From NCBI GenBank assembly GCA_900756155.1, contig CAAEJV010000017.1, positions 248,001-312,000 on the forward strand: 64,000 bases of DNA. The letters run 5' to 3'. Positions 17,556 to 25,253 of the stretch are shown here, in pieces. The notes under the pieces are model-generated. The model did not search any database and had not been told where the DNA came from. It saw nothing but the letters and a program-made list of their open reading frames with translations. This DNA is from Pasteurellaceae bacterium. GTDB taxonomy: Bacteria > Pseudomonadota > Gammaproteobacteria > Enterobacterales > Pasteurellaceae. Both the position numbers and the translations under genes were made by a program. How positions within the stretch are numbered: the stretch's first letter is position 1; every line of letters begins with the position of its first letter.

Positions 17556-18511
17556 TATTTATCCAATTCAACAAAATCTAGCTCTTTGGTCCATAATTTG
17601 GCATAGCTACTATTTTTACCATAAGAGTTATCGCAAACACGATTTGGAATTTCTAACAAGCAAGAGAAAATATGGCCATGTAAGCGAGTAGTGGTGACTT
17701 TATCATTCGCTAAGAATACTTGTGCAACACGTTTTACAATGCGTAGAGTATAGGCATACCAGAATTGATGGCAAAGATCTTTCAGCCAACCTAAGCCAAA
17801 TTTTTTCGCCATTTTACTGATTCGCCAGCTTAATGCTAAAACCACATCATCTTCGGTTGAAAGAATGTCTTCCCAGTCTTTTACATTACTGTTAGCGGGC
17901 AGTTGCGCTAAGATATTTTTTTCTACATCACTTGCTTCAATGTCTTTACGCAAGAAATAAAGTTGTTCGCCAGTTGTGCCTTGCTTGATTTCCATCGTGC
18001 CATAAAGCTGATGCGCCATATCGGGTGATAAATAAACATGATCAGAAAATTGTGCAAATAAATTCGCTGTTCTTTCGTCGCGAGCCAGTAGATGGCAATC
18101 ACTATGGCTACGGAAAAGTGCGGCTGATTTTTGCAGATTTTCTTCGTGCTTAAAATAAGCGGTTTGTGGTAACACAATAATGCGATTATTCGGGAAATGG
18201 GTCACCATTTCTTCACGGATCTTTTGATGTTGCGGATAAAGATCACCAAAGTTGCCACCACCATGTAAAAGAATGGTGGTGTTCGGTGTAATTTTTGCTT
18301 TGACTTCTTCAAGATCTAAATCATATTCGCAACGTTTTAAGGTCACGTTAATGTGGTGATCTTTAAAAAATTGCTCGGTTCCGTGATAGATCAGCAAATC
18401 GCCCACGTTCAAATGAAGCGGGTAGTCAAAATAAAATACGTCGTTTTTATCTTTAATCAGTTCAACAATAGGATTCAGTTTATTTTTTAAATCAATAAGG
18501 AGTTGATTCAT
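17555..18511 (-). CDS. Polysaccharide pyruvyl transferase family protein
   Basis: The 318-residue protein has the family opening (GDLLIYHGTEQFF near residue 37), the glycine-rich LLHGGGNFGDLYP motif near 82-94, and a C-terminal VTTRLHGHIFSCLLE segment near 271-285. Members add ketal-linked pyruvate or related groups to surface sugars. It overlaps both the flippase (4 nt) and the ElyC-like gene (1 nt), indicating one transcript. The sugar acceptor cannot be deduced. Confidence 0.85.
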   Translation of the reverse strand: MNQLLIDLKNKLNPIVELIKDKNDVFYFDYPLHLNVGDLLIYHGTEQFFKDHHINVTLKRCEYDLDLEEVKAKITPNTTILLHGGGNFGDLYPQHQKIREEMVTHFPNNRIIVLPQTAYFKHEENLQKSAALFRSHSDCHLLARDERTANLFAQFSDHVYLSPDMAHQLYGTMEIKQGTTGEQLYFLRKDIEASDVEKNILAQLPANSNVKDWEDILSTEDDVVLALSWRISKMAKKFGLGWLKDLCHQFWYAYTLRIVKRVAQVFLANDKVTTTRLHGHIFSCLLEIPNRVCDNSYGKNSSYAKLWTKELDFVELDK

Positions 18512-20031
18512 TTTTTTACTCTTTTCTTTAAATAGCTAAACAAGAAATTTTTTTCTGCTGTGTTTAATCCGAAGATTAAAATGACACAGATTAATACCAT
18601 TTCTAAGATGATGGATTGTCCAATAAATTCCAATAAAGAATAGCTACGGGTAGTATCTGATATATAGATGATACCTAATAGCAGGCCAAACACCACGCCG
18701 ACATTCACTAAATATGAGACAAATTCTTTTTGGTTAAATTTAATTTTTTTATTAATAAAATATAATCGATAGATTTGTGAGATGACCATCGTACTAAATT
18801 TACCCACAAAGGCAAATACTGGATTATAACCTAGTGTGAACAAATAATAAGCCAATGGTACCGTACAAAGATCAATTAACGCCACGATGATATTGTATTG
18901 TTTTACGGTGGATGTGCCAATGGCTAATGCACTCATCCAAAATGCCCCAGCCATTGCACTGATCAATAAGCAAGCAATAATAGCTTGTACAAGTTGTTCA
19001 GTATATTGCGGAAGATGATCGCCTAGCCAAAATGTCAGTAAGGTATGGGTGAAATACAATACAGGCGCAGAGAGAATCGCCATTAAATAAAGTGAATATT
19101 TTGAAATACCAAGAATTAATTGGCGATTGCGATCGTAATCTTTTGCTGCATAAGACTGAACCAACTGCGGATTAGCTGCCATTTGGAAATTATTTACAAA
19201 GCTGTAAACGGCACCTTCTACTTGTGTTGCAATCGCAACAGCGGCATTGACTGCCACACCAAAGAATAAGTTAGACACCATATTCAAGCCTTGTGTTGAA
19301 CCCACATAAGCGACTTGCCCCATAAGCATCCAACCGGAAAAACTCACCATTTCTTTGGTTTTGCTTAAATCTTTATATAAACGGAAACGTGCGGCTTCTT
19401 TGAAATAATATTTAGTGAATAACACATAAAGGGAGAGCACGATTAAGCTGACTGAAAGCAATAAGCAACCATAAGTAATCAACTTATCATAATGCGTAAT
19501 GTGGCTTAAGATAAAGACAGAAGTTAGCTTTAAAATGGTTTCACCTAATCCTAACCAAGCATAGAATCCCATTTTCTCGTGTGCAACAATCATGGCATTG
19601 AATGGCACTTTAATGATTTCAACAAGGGCAATAATTAATGCTAATTGGTAAACGATATTTGCCGCTTGCAAGCGTTCAGCGGGGATAACTAATTTGTGAT
19701 TTAAAAACCATAAACCTACGGTTTCAGCTAACACGAATACGATAAAAATAATGAGTAGGTGATTTAAGATGCTAATATTAAAGACTTTATTGACACGTTG
19801 AATGTCATTCGAGGCTTTTTCTACGTTAATAAAACGCTGAGTGGTGGCGGTCATTGTGCCATTAAAAAAGGAAAATAAGACCACGACACCCATCACAATG
19901 TTGTAGATACCAAAATCTTCCACACCCAATACCTGTAATACCACACGAGAGATATACAGCATAGCCCCCATATTGAAGAGCATGCGGATGTAAAGAAACA
20001 GTGTATTTTTAGCAATGGTTTTATTTGACAT
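18508..20031 (-). CDS. Polysaccharide flippase (Wzx/MATE-like)
   Basis: The 507-residue protein has about 12-14 membrane helices and resembles lipid-linked oligosaccharide flippases (NTLFLYIRMLFNMGAMLYISRVVLQVLG at the start is split by a Wzx-like first helix pair). It would move a polyprenyl-linked sugar unit across the inner membrane. I prefer ATG 20031 (MSNKTIAKN), since the upstream in-frame extension to 20094 is not hydrophobic or family-like. No strong ribosome-binding site is seen. No polymerase or glycosyltransferase lies nearby, so the locus is incomplete or completed elsewhere. Confidence 0.82.
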   Translation of the reverse strand: MSNKTIAKNTLFLYIRMLFNMGAMLYISRVVLQVLGVEDFGIYNIVMGVVVLFSFFNGTMTATTQRFINVEKASNDIQRVNKVFNISILNHLLIIFIVFVLAETVGLWFLNHKLVIPAERLQAANIVYQLALIIALVEIIKVPFNAMIVAHEKMGFYAWLGLGETILKLTSVFILSHITHYDKLITYGCLLLSVSLIVLSLYVLFTKYYFKEAARFRLYKDLSKTKEMVSFSGWMLMGQVAYVGSTQGLNMVSNLFFGVAVNAAVAIATQVEGAVYSFVNNFQMAANPQLVQSYAAKDYDRNRQLILGISKYSLYLMAILSAPVLYFTHTLLTFWLGDHLPQYTEQLVQAIIACLLISAMAGAFWMSALAIGTSTVKQYNIIVALIDLCTVPLAYYLFTLGYNPVFAFVGKFSTMVISQIYRLYFINKKIKFNQKEFVSYLVNVGVVFGLLLGIIYISDTTRSYSLLEFIGQSIILEMVLICVILIFGLNTAEKNFLFSYLKKRVKK

Positions 20032-20133
20032 TGTGAAAATGAAATTAGAAAAATTGGGGGAATTATAGGGGGGATTGGGGTGTGTAGCAAGCATTGTGCA
20101 AGTTCTAGGTAGTTGTATAGGACTAGCAAAAAG

Positions 20134-20160
20134 AAAAGGCTAAATATAATTTAGCCTTTT
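20134..20160. terminator. Terminator after the ABC transporter gene
   Basis: AAAAGGCTAAA pairs perfectly with TTTAGCCTTTT around a 5-nt loop, with a T-rich tail on the minus strand. It separates the ABC transporter gene from the flippase unit. Confidence 0.85.
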
Positions 20161-20165
20161 GTTAT

Positions 20166-21926
20166 TTAGACGATGCAGACAGCCAAATCCAATTGTTTGT
20201 TATGGAATTGATGCAATGTGCCACGATGGCCAACACTCAGAATGATCATATTGGGTAACCGCTCTTTAATCGTTTTATAAAGTATATACTCTGTTGGCTC
20301 ATCAAGTGCTGATGTGGTTTCATCTAAAAAGACCACTTCTGGCTTCGTCAGTAAAATCCGAATGAATGCCACACGCTGTAATTCACCCGGTGACAAAATT
20401 GCTTGCCAATCGTTATCTATATCAAGACTATGGAGGTATTTATCCAAACAACAATCTGCGAGTGTTTTTTCCAATTCAGGATGATAAGGATCAATATCAG
20501 GATAGCAAATTGCTTCACGTAATGTGCCTTGTGGCATATAAGGACGTTGTGGTAAGAATAAACTGGTCACACAAGGATGTTCCACCAGCCCCACTGTCTC
20601 AAAAGGATAAATCCCCGCCATCGCTTTTAATAGCGATGTTTTCCCTGTGCCAGATGGACCTTGAATTAATAAAGCATCACCATTTTTTAGTTCAATATTT
20701 AAGTTATTAAGCAACAATCTGCCTTGCTCGTCTTTAATACCAAAGTTTGACAATGCAACACGGTTAGAACATTTCATGGGTTGATGAACCTCTGAATGAT
20801 CTAATTCATCCAACTTCGTCATAAAACCATAAAGACGATTTAAACGCGCTTGGTAGAGCGTAAATTCTTCATAGAACAAACGGAAGAAGGAAAGTGCGGT
20901 CATTAATCGGTTAAATGCTTGCACAGTTTGGTGCATATCGCCCAATTTGATTTGTCCGGTGAAAAAACGAGGCGCTTGCAGCATTAACGGTAAGAGTTTT
21001 GCAACGCGCGTGACACTTCCATTAAAGCCGTCTAATCCCAACATTCTTAATACAATTGCCCAACGGTTATGAATGATTTCTGCAAATTTGTTTTTCAGTA
21101 AATGCTGTTCTTGCTGTTCACCTTGATAGAATGCAATACTTTCCGCATTATCTCGCACTCGAATTAAAGAATAACGGTAGTCACCATTGAGTTTTTCTTT
21201 ATTGAAGTTCAGCTTGATTAAAGGGTGACCAATCCAAACGGACATTAACGTTGCGAGGATAATAAAGGCATAAATAAAGAAAACGACGCCTTTTTCGATA
21301 TTCAAGCCGAAAAGACTCAACACACCAGAAAGTGACCAAAGAATGATGGTAAATTCAATGGTAGTCAGAATCGAATTAATCATTCCCCGCACAATTTTAA
21401 CGGTACTACTGATAAACTCACGTGCATCTTGTTCAATACGTTGATCAATATTATCGGGCAGATCTTTTTCGTATTTGAGGCGATAGTATTTTTTATTTTC
21501 TAACCATCGTTTAACAAGGACTTTATTCAAGCTTTCCAACCAACGGATTTCAAATACTTGCTGTAAGAAATAATCGGCAATGGAGTGGATAACTTGTACT
21601 AATACTAAGAGTGCGTTCAGTTTTGCAAAGAACCAAAACTTGTCCGCATCTAATTCCTGCATCGAGCTATAAAGTCCATTATAGAAAAAAGAGTTGAGTA
21701 CGCTGAAACGCACTTCTAACAAAATCATCGTAAACAACACCAGTAGCATAACGATGATTTTGATGCCGTTACGGCGATTAATCGAAGGGGATGCAATATG
21801 CCAAAACTTCTGACCGAATGTGGTTTGCTTGAGTGCGAGTGTCGTCACGCTAAAGCACACAATCACCCAGAAAAGTGCGGTCAAAATCCAGCTTAAACTT
21901 GAGTTAAGTTCAGTTTGCCAATTCAT
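20166..21926 (-). CDS. SbmA/BacA-like ABC transporter (permease fused to ATPase)
   Basis: The 586-residue protein has an N-terminal half with about six membrane helices of the SbmA/BacA type (ABC_membrane_2) and a C-terminal ATPase: Walker A GPSGTGKTS near residue 430, signature LSPGELQRV near 517 and Walker B VVFLDET near 537. Members such as YddA may move peptides or vitamin-like compounds. The gene starts 64 bp after the siderophore receptor stop and has a terminator in between, so it may have separate or read-through transcription. Substrate unknown. Confidence 0.88.
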   Translation of the reverse strand: MNWQTELNSSLSWILTALFWVIVCFSVTTLALKQTTFGQKFWHIASPSINRRNGIKIIVMLLVLFTMILLEVRFSVLNSFFYNGLYSSMQELDADKFWFFAKLNALLVLVQVIHSIADYFLQQVFEIRWLESLNKVLVKRWLENKKYYRLKYEKDLPDNIDQRIEQDAREFISSTVKIVRGMINSILTTIEFTIILWSLSGVLSLFGLNIEKGVVFFIYAFIILATLMSVWIGHPLIKLNFNKEKLNGDYRYSLIRVRDNAESIAFYQGEQQEQHLLKNKFAEIIHNRWAIVLRMLGLDGFNGSVTRVAKLLPLMLQAPRFFTGQIKLGDMHQTVQAFNRLMTALSFFRLFYEEFTLYQARLNRLYGFMTKLDELDHSEVHQPMKCSNRVALSNFGIKDEQGRLLLNNLNIELKNGDALLIQGPSGTGKTSLLKAMAGIYPFETVGLVEHPCVTSLFLPQRPYMPQGTLREAICYPDIDPYHPELEKTLADCCLDKYLHSLDIDNDWQAILSPGELQRVAFIRILLTKPEVVFLDETTSALDEPTEYILYKTIKERLPNMIILSVGHRGTLHQFHNKQLDLAVCIV

Positions 21927-21950
21927 TGATTATCCATAAAGTAAAAAACG

Positions 21951-21973
21951 AAAAAAGGGCGAAATATTCGCCC
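21951..21973 (-). terminator. Terminator of the siderophore receptor gene
   Basis: GGGCGAA and TTCGCCC form a 7-bp stem with a 3-nt loop, followed on the minus strand by six T. Confidence 0.85.
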
Positions 21974-21990
21974 TCGTATTGTGCGCTCAA

Positions 21991-24174
21991 TTAAAACTCA
22001 ACTTTCGTGTTGAAGATAAATTCACGTCCATAACCTAATGCAACAGGGATTAACGTGTTTGTTGCGTTACCAGAGGTGGATGGATAGTAAGTTTTATCTG
22101 CTAAGTTTTTACCGTTAAGTTGGAAAGAGACTTTCTTGCCAGAGATTTTGGTATCGTAAGCAATAAAGGCATCATATACCACGGCATGAGGTAATTTGTA
22201 TGCTTTTGTGTAATCACTGTTATAAGCATGCCAAGAACCTAAATAACGAGCACCACCACCAACACGGATGTTACCAAAATCAAATTCACCTACGTTATAA
22301 GCTAAGAATAGAGAAGCTTGATGTTTTGGTACACCAGAAAGTTGCTGATTTACCGCATCAGGATAACGCTCGTTTTCAAGTGATTTTACCTTGGTGTAGG
22401 TATAGTTAGCCGCTACGCTTAGACTATCCGTAATTTGACCATTAAGATCGAATTCCACACCACGAGAACGTTGTTTACCCACGATATTTAATTGCGCATT
22501 TGAACCCGAACCAACAGCCTCAGCTACATTACGTTTGCTGATATTGAATAATGCAAGTGTCGCATTAAAGCCTGAGTTTTCATATTTTGCACCAATTTCA
22601 AAAGATTTACCTTGTTCTGGTTTTAAATCGCCGCTAACAGGTGTTGCAACACTCATTTGTGGACGGAAAGACTCAGAGTAGTTCGCAAAGGTCGCAATAT
22701 GTGGCGTAAATTTATATACGGCACCTAATTGATATAATAACTTACCATCGTGCTGATCGGTATTTCCGGTTTTTGTTAGATTTTGGCCTTTTTTACAGTT
22801 TGCCGCATTTAAGCAATGACGTCCTGCAAATTGATCAAAGTACTCATAACGTAAACCACCCGTCATGATAAAGTTATCTGTAAAGTAGGCGGTATCTTGA
22901 ATATAAATACCAACAGTTTTGAGATAGTTATATTGATAGGCGTTGCCGTTACCATTTTTATGTTCCGCAACAGGGCTGGTATAGTTTGGATTATCAATAT
23001 TGATATCAGAATTCATGATGCCTTGGTTATAAATAGGACCAAGATCACGAATATTACGCATTGCATCAATACCGGCTACAAAGCGGTTAGCGATATCACC
23101 AATACCAAATTCACCAACGATATTTAATGTACTGCTATGAACGCGTTGATCGCCTTGTTGCTGTTCAATTGTACGGCGGGCTGTACGTGTTTTAACGTTA
23201 ACATTTGTAATACGAGCTTGATCGTAGAAATATTTGTAACGAGCATAGCTATAACCCGCATTTAATTTCCAACCGTCACTCAATTTGTGTTCAATTTTGA
23301 AATCAATGTTATCGGTTTTTGCGGTTGTTTCATTATTTGGTTCATCTAAACGACGCGATACAGGAATATCCGGTAATGCATTAGTTGCCGTTAAAAGATT
23401 TGTACCACGATCAAATGGCTCAAGAATATCTTTGTGTTCATAAGAAAGAAGTACTTTAGTTTTATCATTTTCCCAAGAAAGAGAGGGAGCATAAGTGGTA
23501 TTTTTCACTTTGCCAAAATTACGCCAGTAGTCTTTTTCTTGTTTGTCATAGATAAAGCGGTAAGCAAAACCATTTCCTAAGCCACCAGTAAAATCTAATT
23601 GCGTTCCCCACAGGCTATGATTACCTAAGGTTCCACCAACGACATAACGTGGCGTTTGTTGCGGTTTTTTAGTAATGATATTAACCACACCACCTGGATC
23701 TTGAATACCATAAAGTACAGATGCAGGTCCTTTTAAAACTTCAACGGTTTCAGTTGTCGCGCTAAAGTTTTTAGCTGGGCCAGCTTGTAAACCGTTACGC
23801 ATAATTGAGTTGTCACGGTTTCCACCAAAACCACGTTTTTGAATAGAGTCAAACATACCACCTAACGTATTCGCTTGACTCACACCACTGACGTTATAAA
23901 GCGCATCAATAAGTGATTCAGGTTTGCGATCTTCTAGTAGTTTGGTCGAAAGAATATTTACTGTGTTTGGTGTGTCGAATACAGGCACTTCAGCTTTTGA
24001 TACAACGGATGTTCCTGTCGTTTGATAACCATTTTGTTTAATTCCCGTATCTTGAACGTTAATTTGCTCAAGCGTCTCGGTGTTTGTATCTACGGTTTGC
24101 TCAGTTTCTGCAAACGTAGAAATGGAAAAACTGGTTAAAAGTGCGGTTGAAATAAGGCTTAATTTAAAATTCAT
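21991..24174 (-). CDS. TonB-dependent siderophore receptor
   Basis: This 727-residue outer-membrane protein has a signal peptide (to about SISTFA), a TonB-box-like segment ETLEQINVQ near 35, a plug domain (VEVLKGPASVLYGIQDPGGVVNIITKK near 146 read in parts), and a 22-strand barrel ending in the C-terminal motif GREFIFNTKVEF with a final Phe. The plug motifs fit ferrichrome/hydroxamate-type receptors (FhuE/FhuA-like), but the ligand cannot be determined. The gene has a strong promoter overlapped by a Fur-like box and a second palindrome, which predicts iron repression plus another control. It uses a GGAAAG ribosome-binding site. Confidence 0.92.
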   Translation of the reverse strand: MNFKLSLISTALLTSFSISTFAETEQTVDTNTETLEQINVQDTGIKQNGYQTTGTSVVSKAEVPVFDTPNTVNILSTKLLEDRKPESLIDALYNVSGVSQANTLGGMFDSIQKRGFGGNRDNSIMRNGLQAGPAKNFSATTETVEVLKGPASVLYGIQDPGGVVNIITKKPQQTPRYVVGGTLGNHSLWGTQLDFTGGLGNGFAYRFIYDKQEKDYWRNFGKVKNTTYAPSLSWENDKTKVLLSYEHKDILEPFDRGTNLLTATNALPDIPVSRRLDEPNNETTAKTDNIDFKIEHKLSDGWKLNAGYSYARYKYFYDQARITNVNVKTRTARRTIEQQQGDQRVHSSTLNIVGEFGIGDIANRFVAGIDAMRNIRDLGPIYNQGIMNSDINIDNPNYTSPVAEHKNGNGNAYQYNYLKTVGIYIQDTAYFTDNFIMTGGLRYEYFDQFAGRHCLNAANCKKGQNLTKTGNTDQHDGKLLYQLGAVYKFTPHIATFANYSESFRPQMSVATPVSGDLKPEQGKSFEIGAKYENSGFNATLALFNISKRNVAEAVGSGSNAQLNIVGKQRSRGVEFDLNGQITDSLSVAANYTYTKVKSLENERYPDAVNQQLSGVPKHQASLFLAYNVGEFDFGNIRVGGGARYLGSWHAYNSDYTKAYKLPHAVVYDAFIAYDTKISGKKVSFQLNGKNLADKTYYPSTSGNATNTLIPVALGYGREFIFNTKVEF

Positions 24175-24206
24175 AATCGCTTTCCAATAGATACTAAAGA
24201 GCCAAA

Positions 24207-24235
24207 AGTATAGCGAAAACGTTTTCGTTAATCAA
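24207..24235 (-). promoter_or_regulatory. Promoter of the siderophore receptor with operator palindrome in the spacer
   Basis: On the minus strand TTGATT (24235..24230) and TATACT (24212..24207) are separated by exactly 17 bp. The spacer holds a perfect 14-bp palindrome, CGAAAACGTTTTCG (24227..24214), whose core resembles LacI/PurR-family operators. Confidence 0.75.
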
Positions 24236-24250
24236 TGCAAATTATTTTCA
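24236..24250 (-). promoter_or_regulatory. Fur-like box at the receptor promoter
   Basis: The minus strand reads TGAAAAT-A-ATTTGCA, a 7-1-7 pattern directly upstream of the -35. The same half-site ATTTGCA occurs in the Fur box of the small RNA at 40713-40727. Confidence 0.6.
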
Positions 24251-24301
24251 TTTGTATGTATACTTTATTCAGAAAAGATTCATTCAAATTAAGCGGGGGA
24301 T

Positions 24302-24336
24302 AAAAAGAAAAATCCCAAGCTAAAAAGCTTGGGATT
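24302..24336 (-). terminator. Probable original terminator of tRNA-Val, stranded by the insertion
   Basis: AATCCCAAGCT pairs perfectly with AGCTTGGGATT (AAAA loop) and is followed on the minus strand by a T-rich tail. It ends 6 bp from the 15-bp copy of the tRNA 3' end at 24342, exactly where a tRNA terminator would lie if the element were removed. Confidence 0.7.
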
Positions 24337-24341
24337 GCAAT

Positions 24342-24356
24342 ATGGTGCGACTAGCT
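24342..24356. repeat. att core, distal copy
   Basis: A 15-bp exact copy of the tRNA-Val 3' end (with CCA), matching 26861-26875 and marking the far end of the element. Confidence 0.85.
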
Positions 24357-24398
24357 CACAGTTGAATTTTTTATAAATCAGCTAGATAGCATGATTTT

Positions 24399-24415
24399 GG
24401 CGTAATTATGGCGTA
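24399..24415 (+). repeat. Arm-type integrase repeat pair, distal end
   Basis: Two GGCGTA units 11 bp apart (GGCGTAATTATGGCGTA) lie 43 bp inside the distal att copy. Related units occur at the other end of the element, as expected for integrase arm sites. Confidence 0.6.
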
Positions 24416-24516
24416 GCAATAAAACTCTATTGAAAGCGTTTACTATGCTTTTACCCCTTTCGACGGCATCATATTAGTGGTATTCGTTTATCACTTTTTG
24501 TAATAATCTATTAGTA

Positions 24517-24759
24517 GTGTTTATAGGTGAATGGTCTATATCAGGAGTCAGCAAAAAAACCGCTTCTGTTGGTTGTGATGTGGTGGATGGCGTTTCTAAG
24601 AAGGTAACATTACTTGTTAAAGGAATTCAAGACAAGAGCCGATTAGCTGGAAAGGAATTAAGTAATAAGGAAATAAAGGCGCAAGAGTTAATTTCTAAAG
24701 GACATAATATAAGAATTCTATCAGAAAATGACTTTCTGGAATTAGTCAATGAAACCTAA
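24517..24759 (+). pseudogene. C-terminal BRCT-domain fragment
   Basis: About 80 residues of a BRCT-like domain remain, with recognisable CDVVDGVSKKVTLLVKG, SRLAGKELSNKEIKAQELI and IRILSENDFLELV segments. Similar BRCT domains end larger phage or bacterial DNA-processing proteins. The N-terminal part is absent, and the first strand joins the domain with several residues fewer than usual (SISGVSKKTASVG), so it looks truncated with an internal deletion. The only start is a GTG at the domain edge without a ribosome-binding site. It probably is not functional. Confidence 0.65.
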
Positions 24760-24761
24760 TA

Positions 24762-24782
24762 AAAAAACGCCATACAGGCGGT
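24762..24782 (-). terminator. Terminator of the RexAB-like operon
   Basis: On the minus strand CCGCC-TGTAT-GGCG is followed by seven T, 1 bp after the membrane-protein gene's stop. The stem is short but the T run is strong. Confidence 0.6.
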
Positions 24783-25253
24783 TTAGGAATGTGGTTGATT
24801 GTCTTTAGTTTCTTCATTCACTTTGTCAAAAATGTCATTGTTTAGCTTTTGAATTGATAAAAAACCATACATAATGTAAGGTATAGAAAAAATAAGCATT
24901 GCCCATGTATATAAAAATAAATCAAATTTTAATGTTATTTCTTCTTTTTTTATAAGTTCCATTATTGCCATTTCTGGCGAGGAAAAGCAAATATAAAGAA
25001 AAGTAATTACAAAGAATTCAACCAAAAAATGGTTTCTTACGTTATTAATAGACTTGCGAATTGTGTCAATATAATTCTCATTCCGCATACCATCAGGCTT
25101 GATCGAAATGACTAAGCTAAGCCCAACACTAAACAAAATACCAGATACGGTATAAAGTGTGTTTAGTGTGGCTACGCTTGGACGATAATCACTAACGTTA
25201 CAAATTGAAAACGAAAGTAAAATTGCCACGATTAATTGAACGATAATTTTCAC
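24783..25253 (-). CDS. RexB-like four-helix membrane protein (candidate exclusion effector)
   Basis: The 156-residue protein has four hydrophobic segments at about 4-20, 32-50, 76-92 and 112-134 and a charged C-terminal tail. Lambda RexB (144 aa) has the same size and topology and acts as an inner-membrane ion channel. By eye, ATLNTLYTVSGILFSVGLSL (29-48) aligns with RexB ATLSSYAGTMIAILIAALTF, and the last helix with its LNND tail resembles RexB's LYNLTRE end; the lambda sequence is from memory. The start is GTG 25253, overlapping the upstream TGA as GTGA, so translation is coupled. The assignment is inference from order, topology and short matches. Confidence 0.6.
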   Translation of the reverse strand: MKIIVQLIVAILLSFSICNVSDYRPSVATLNTLYTVSGILFSVGLSLVISIKPDGMRNENYIDTIRKSINNVRNHFLVEFFVITFLYICFSSPEMAIMELIKKEEITLKFDLFLYTWAMLIFSIPYIMYGFLSIQKLNNDIFDKVNEETKDNQPHS

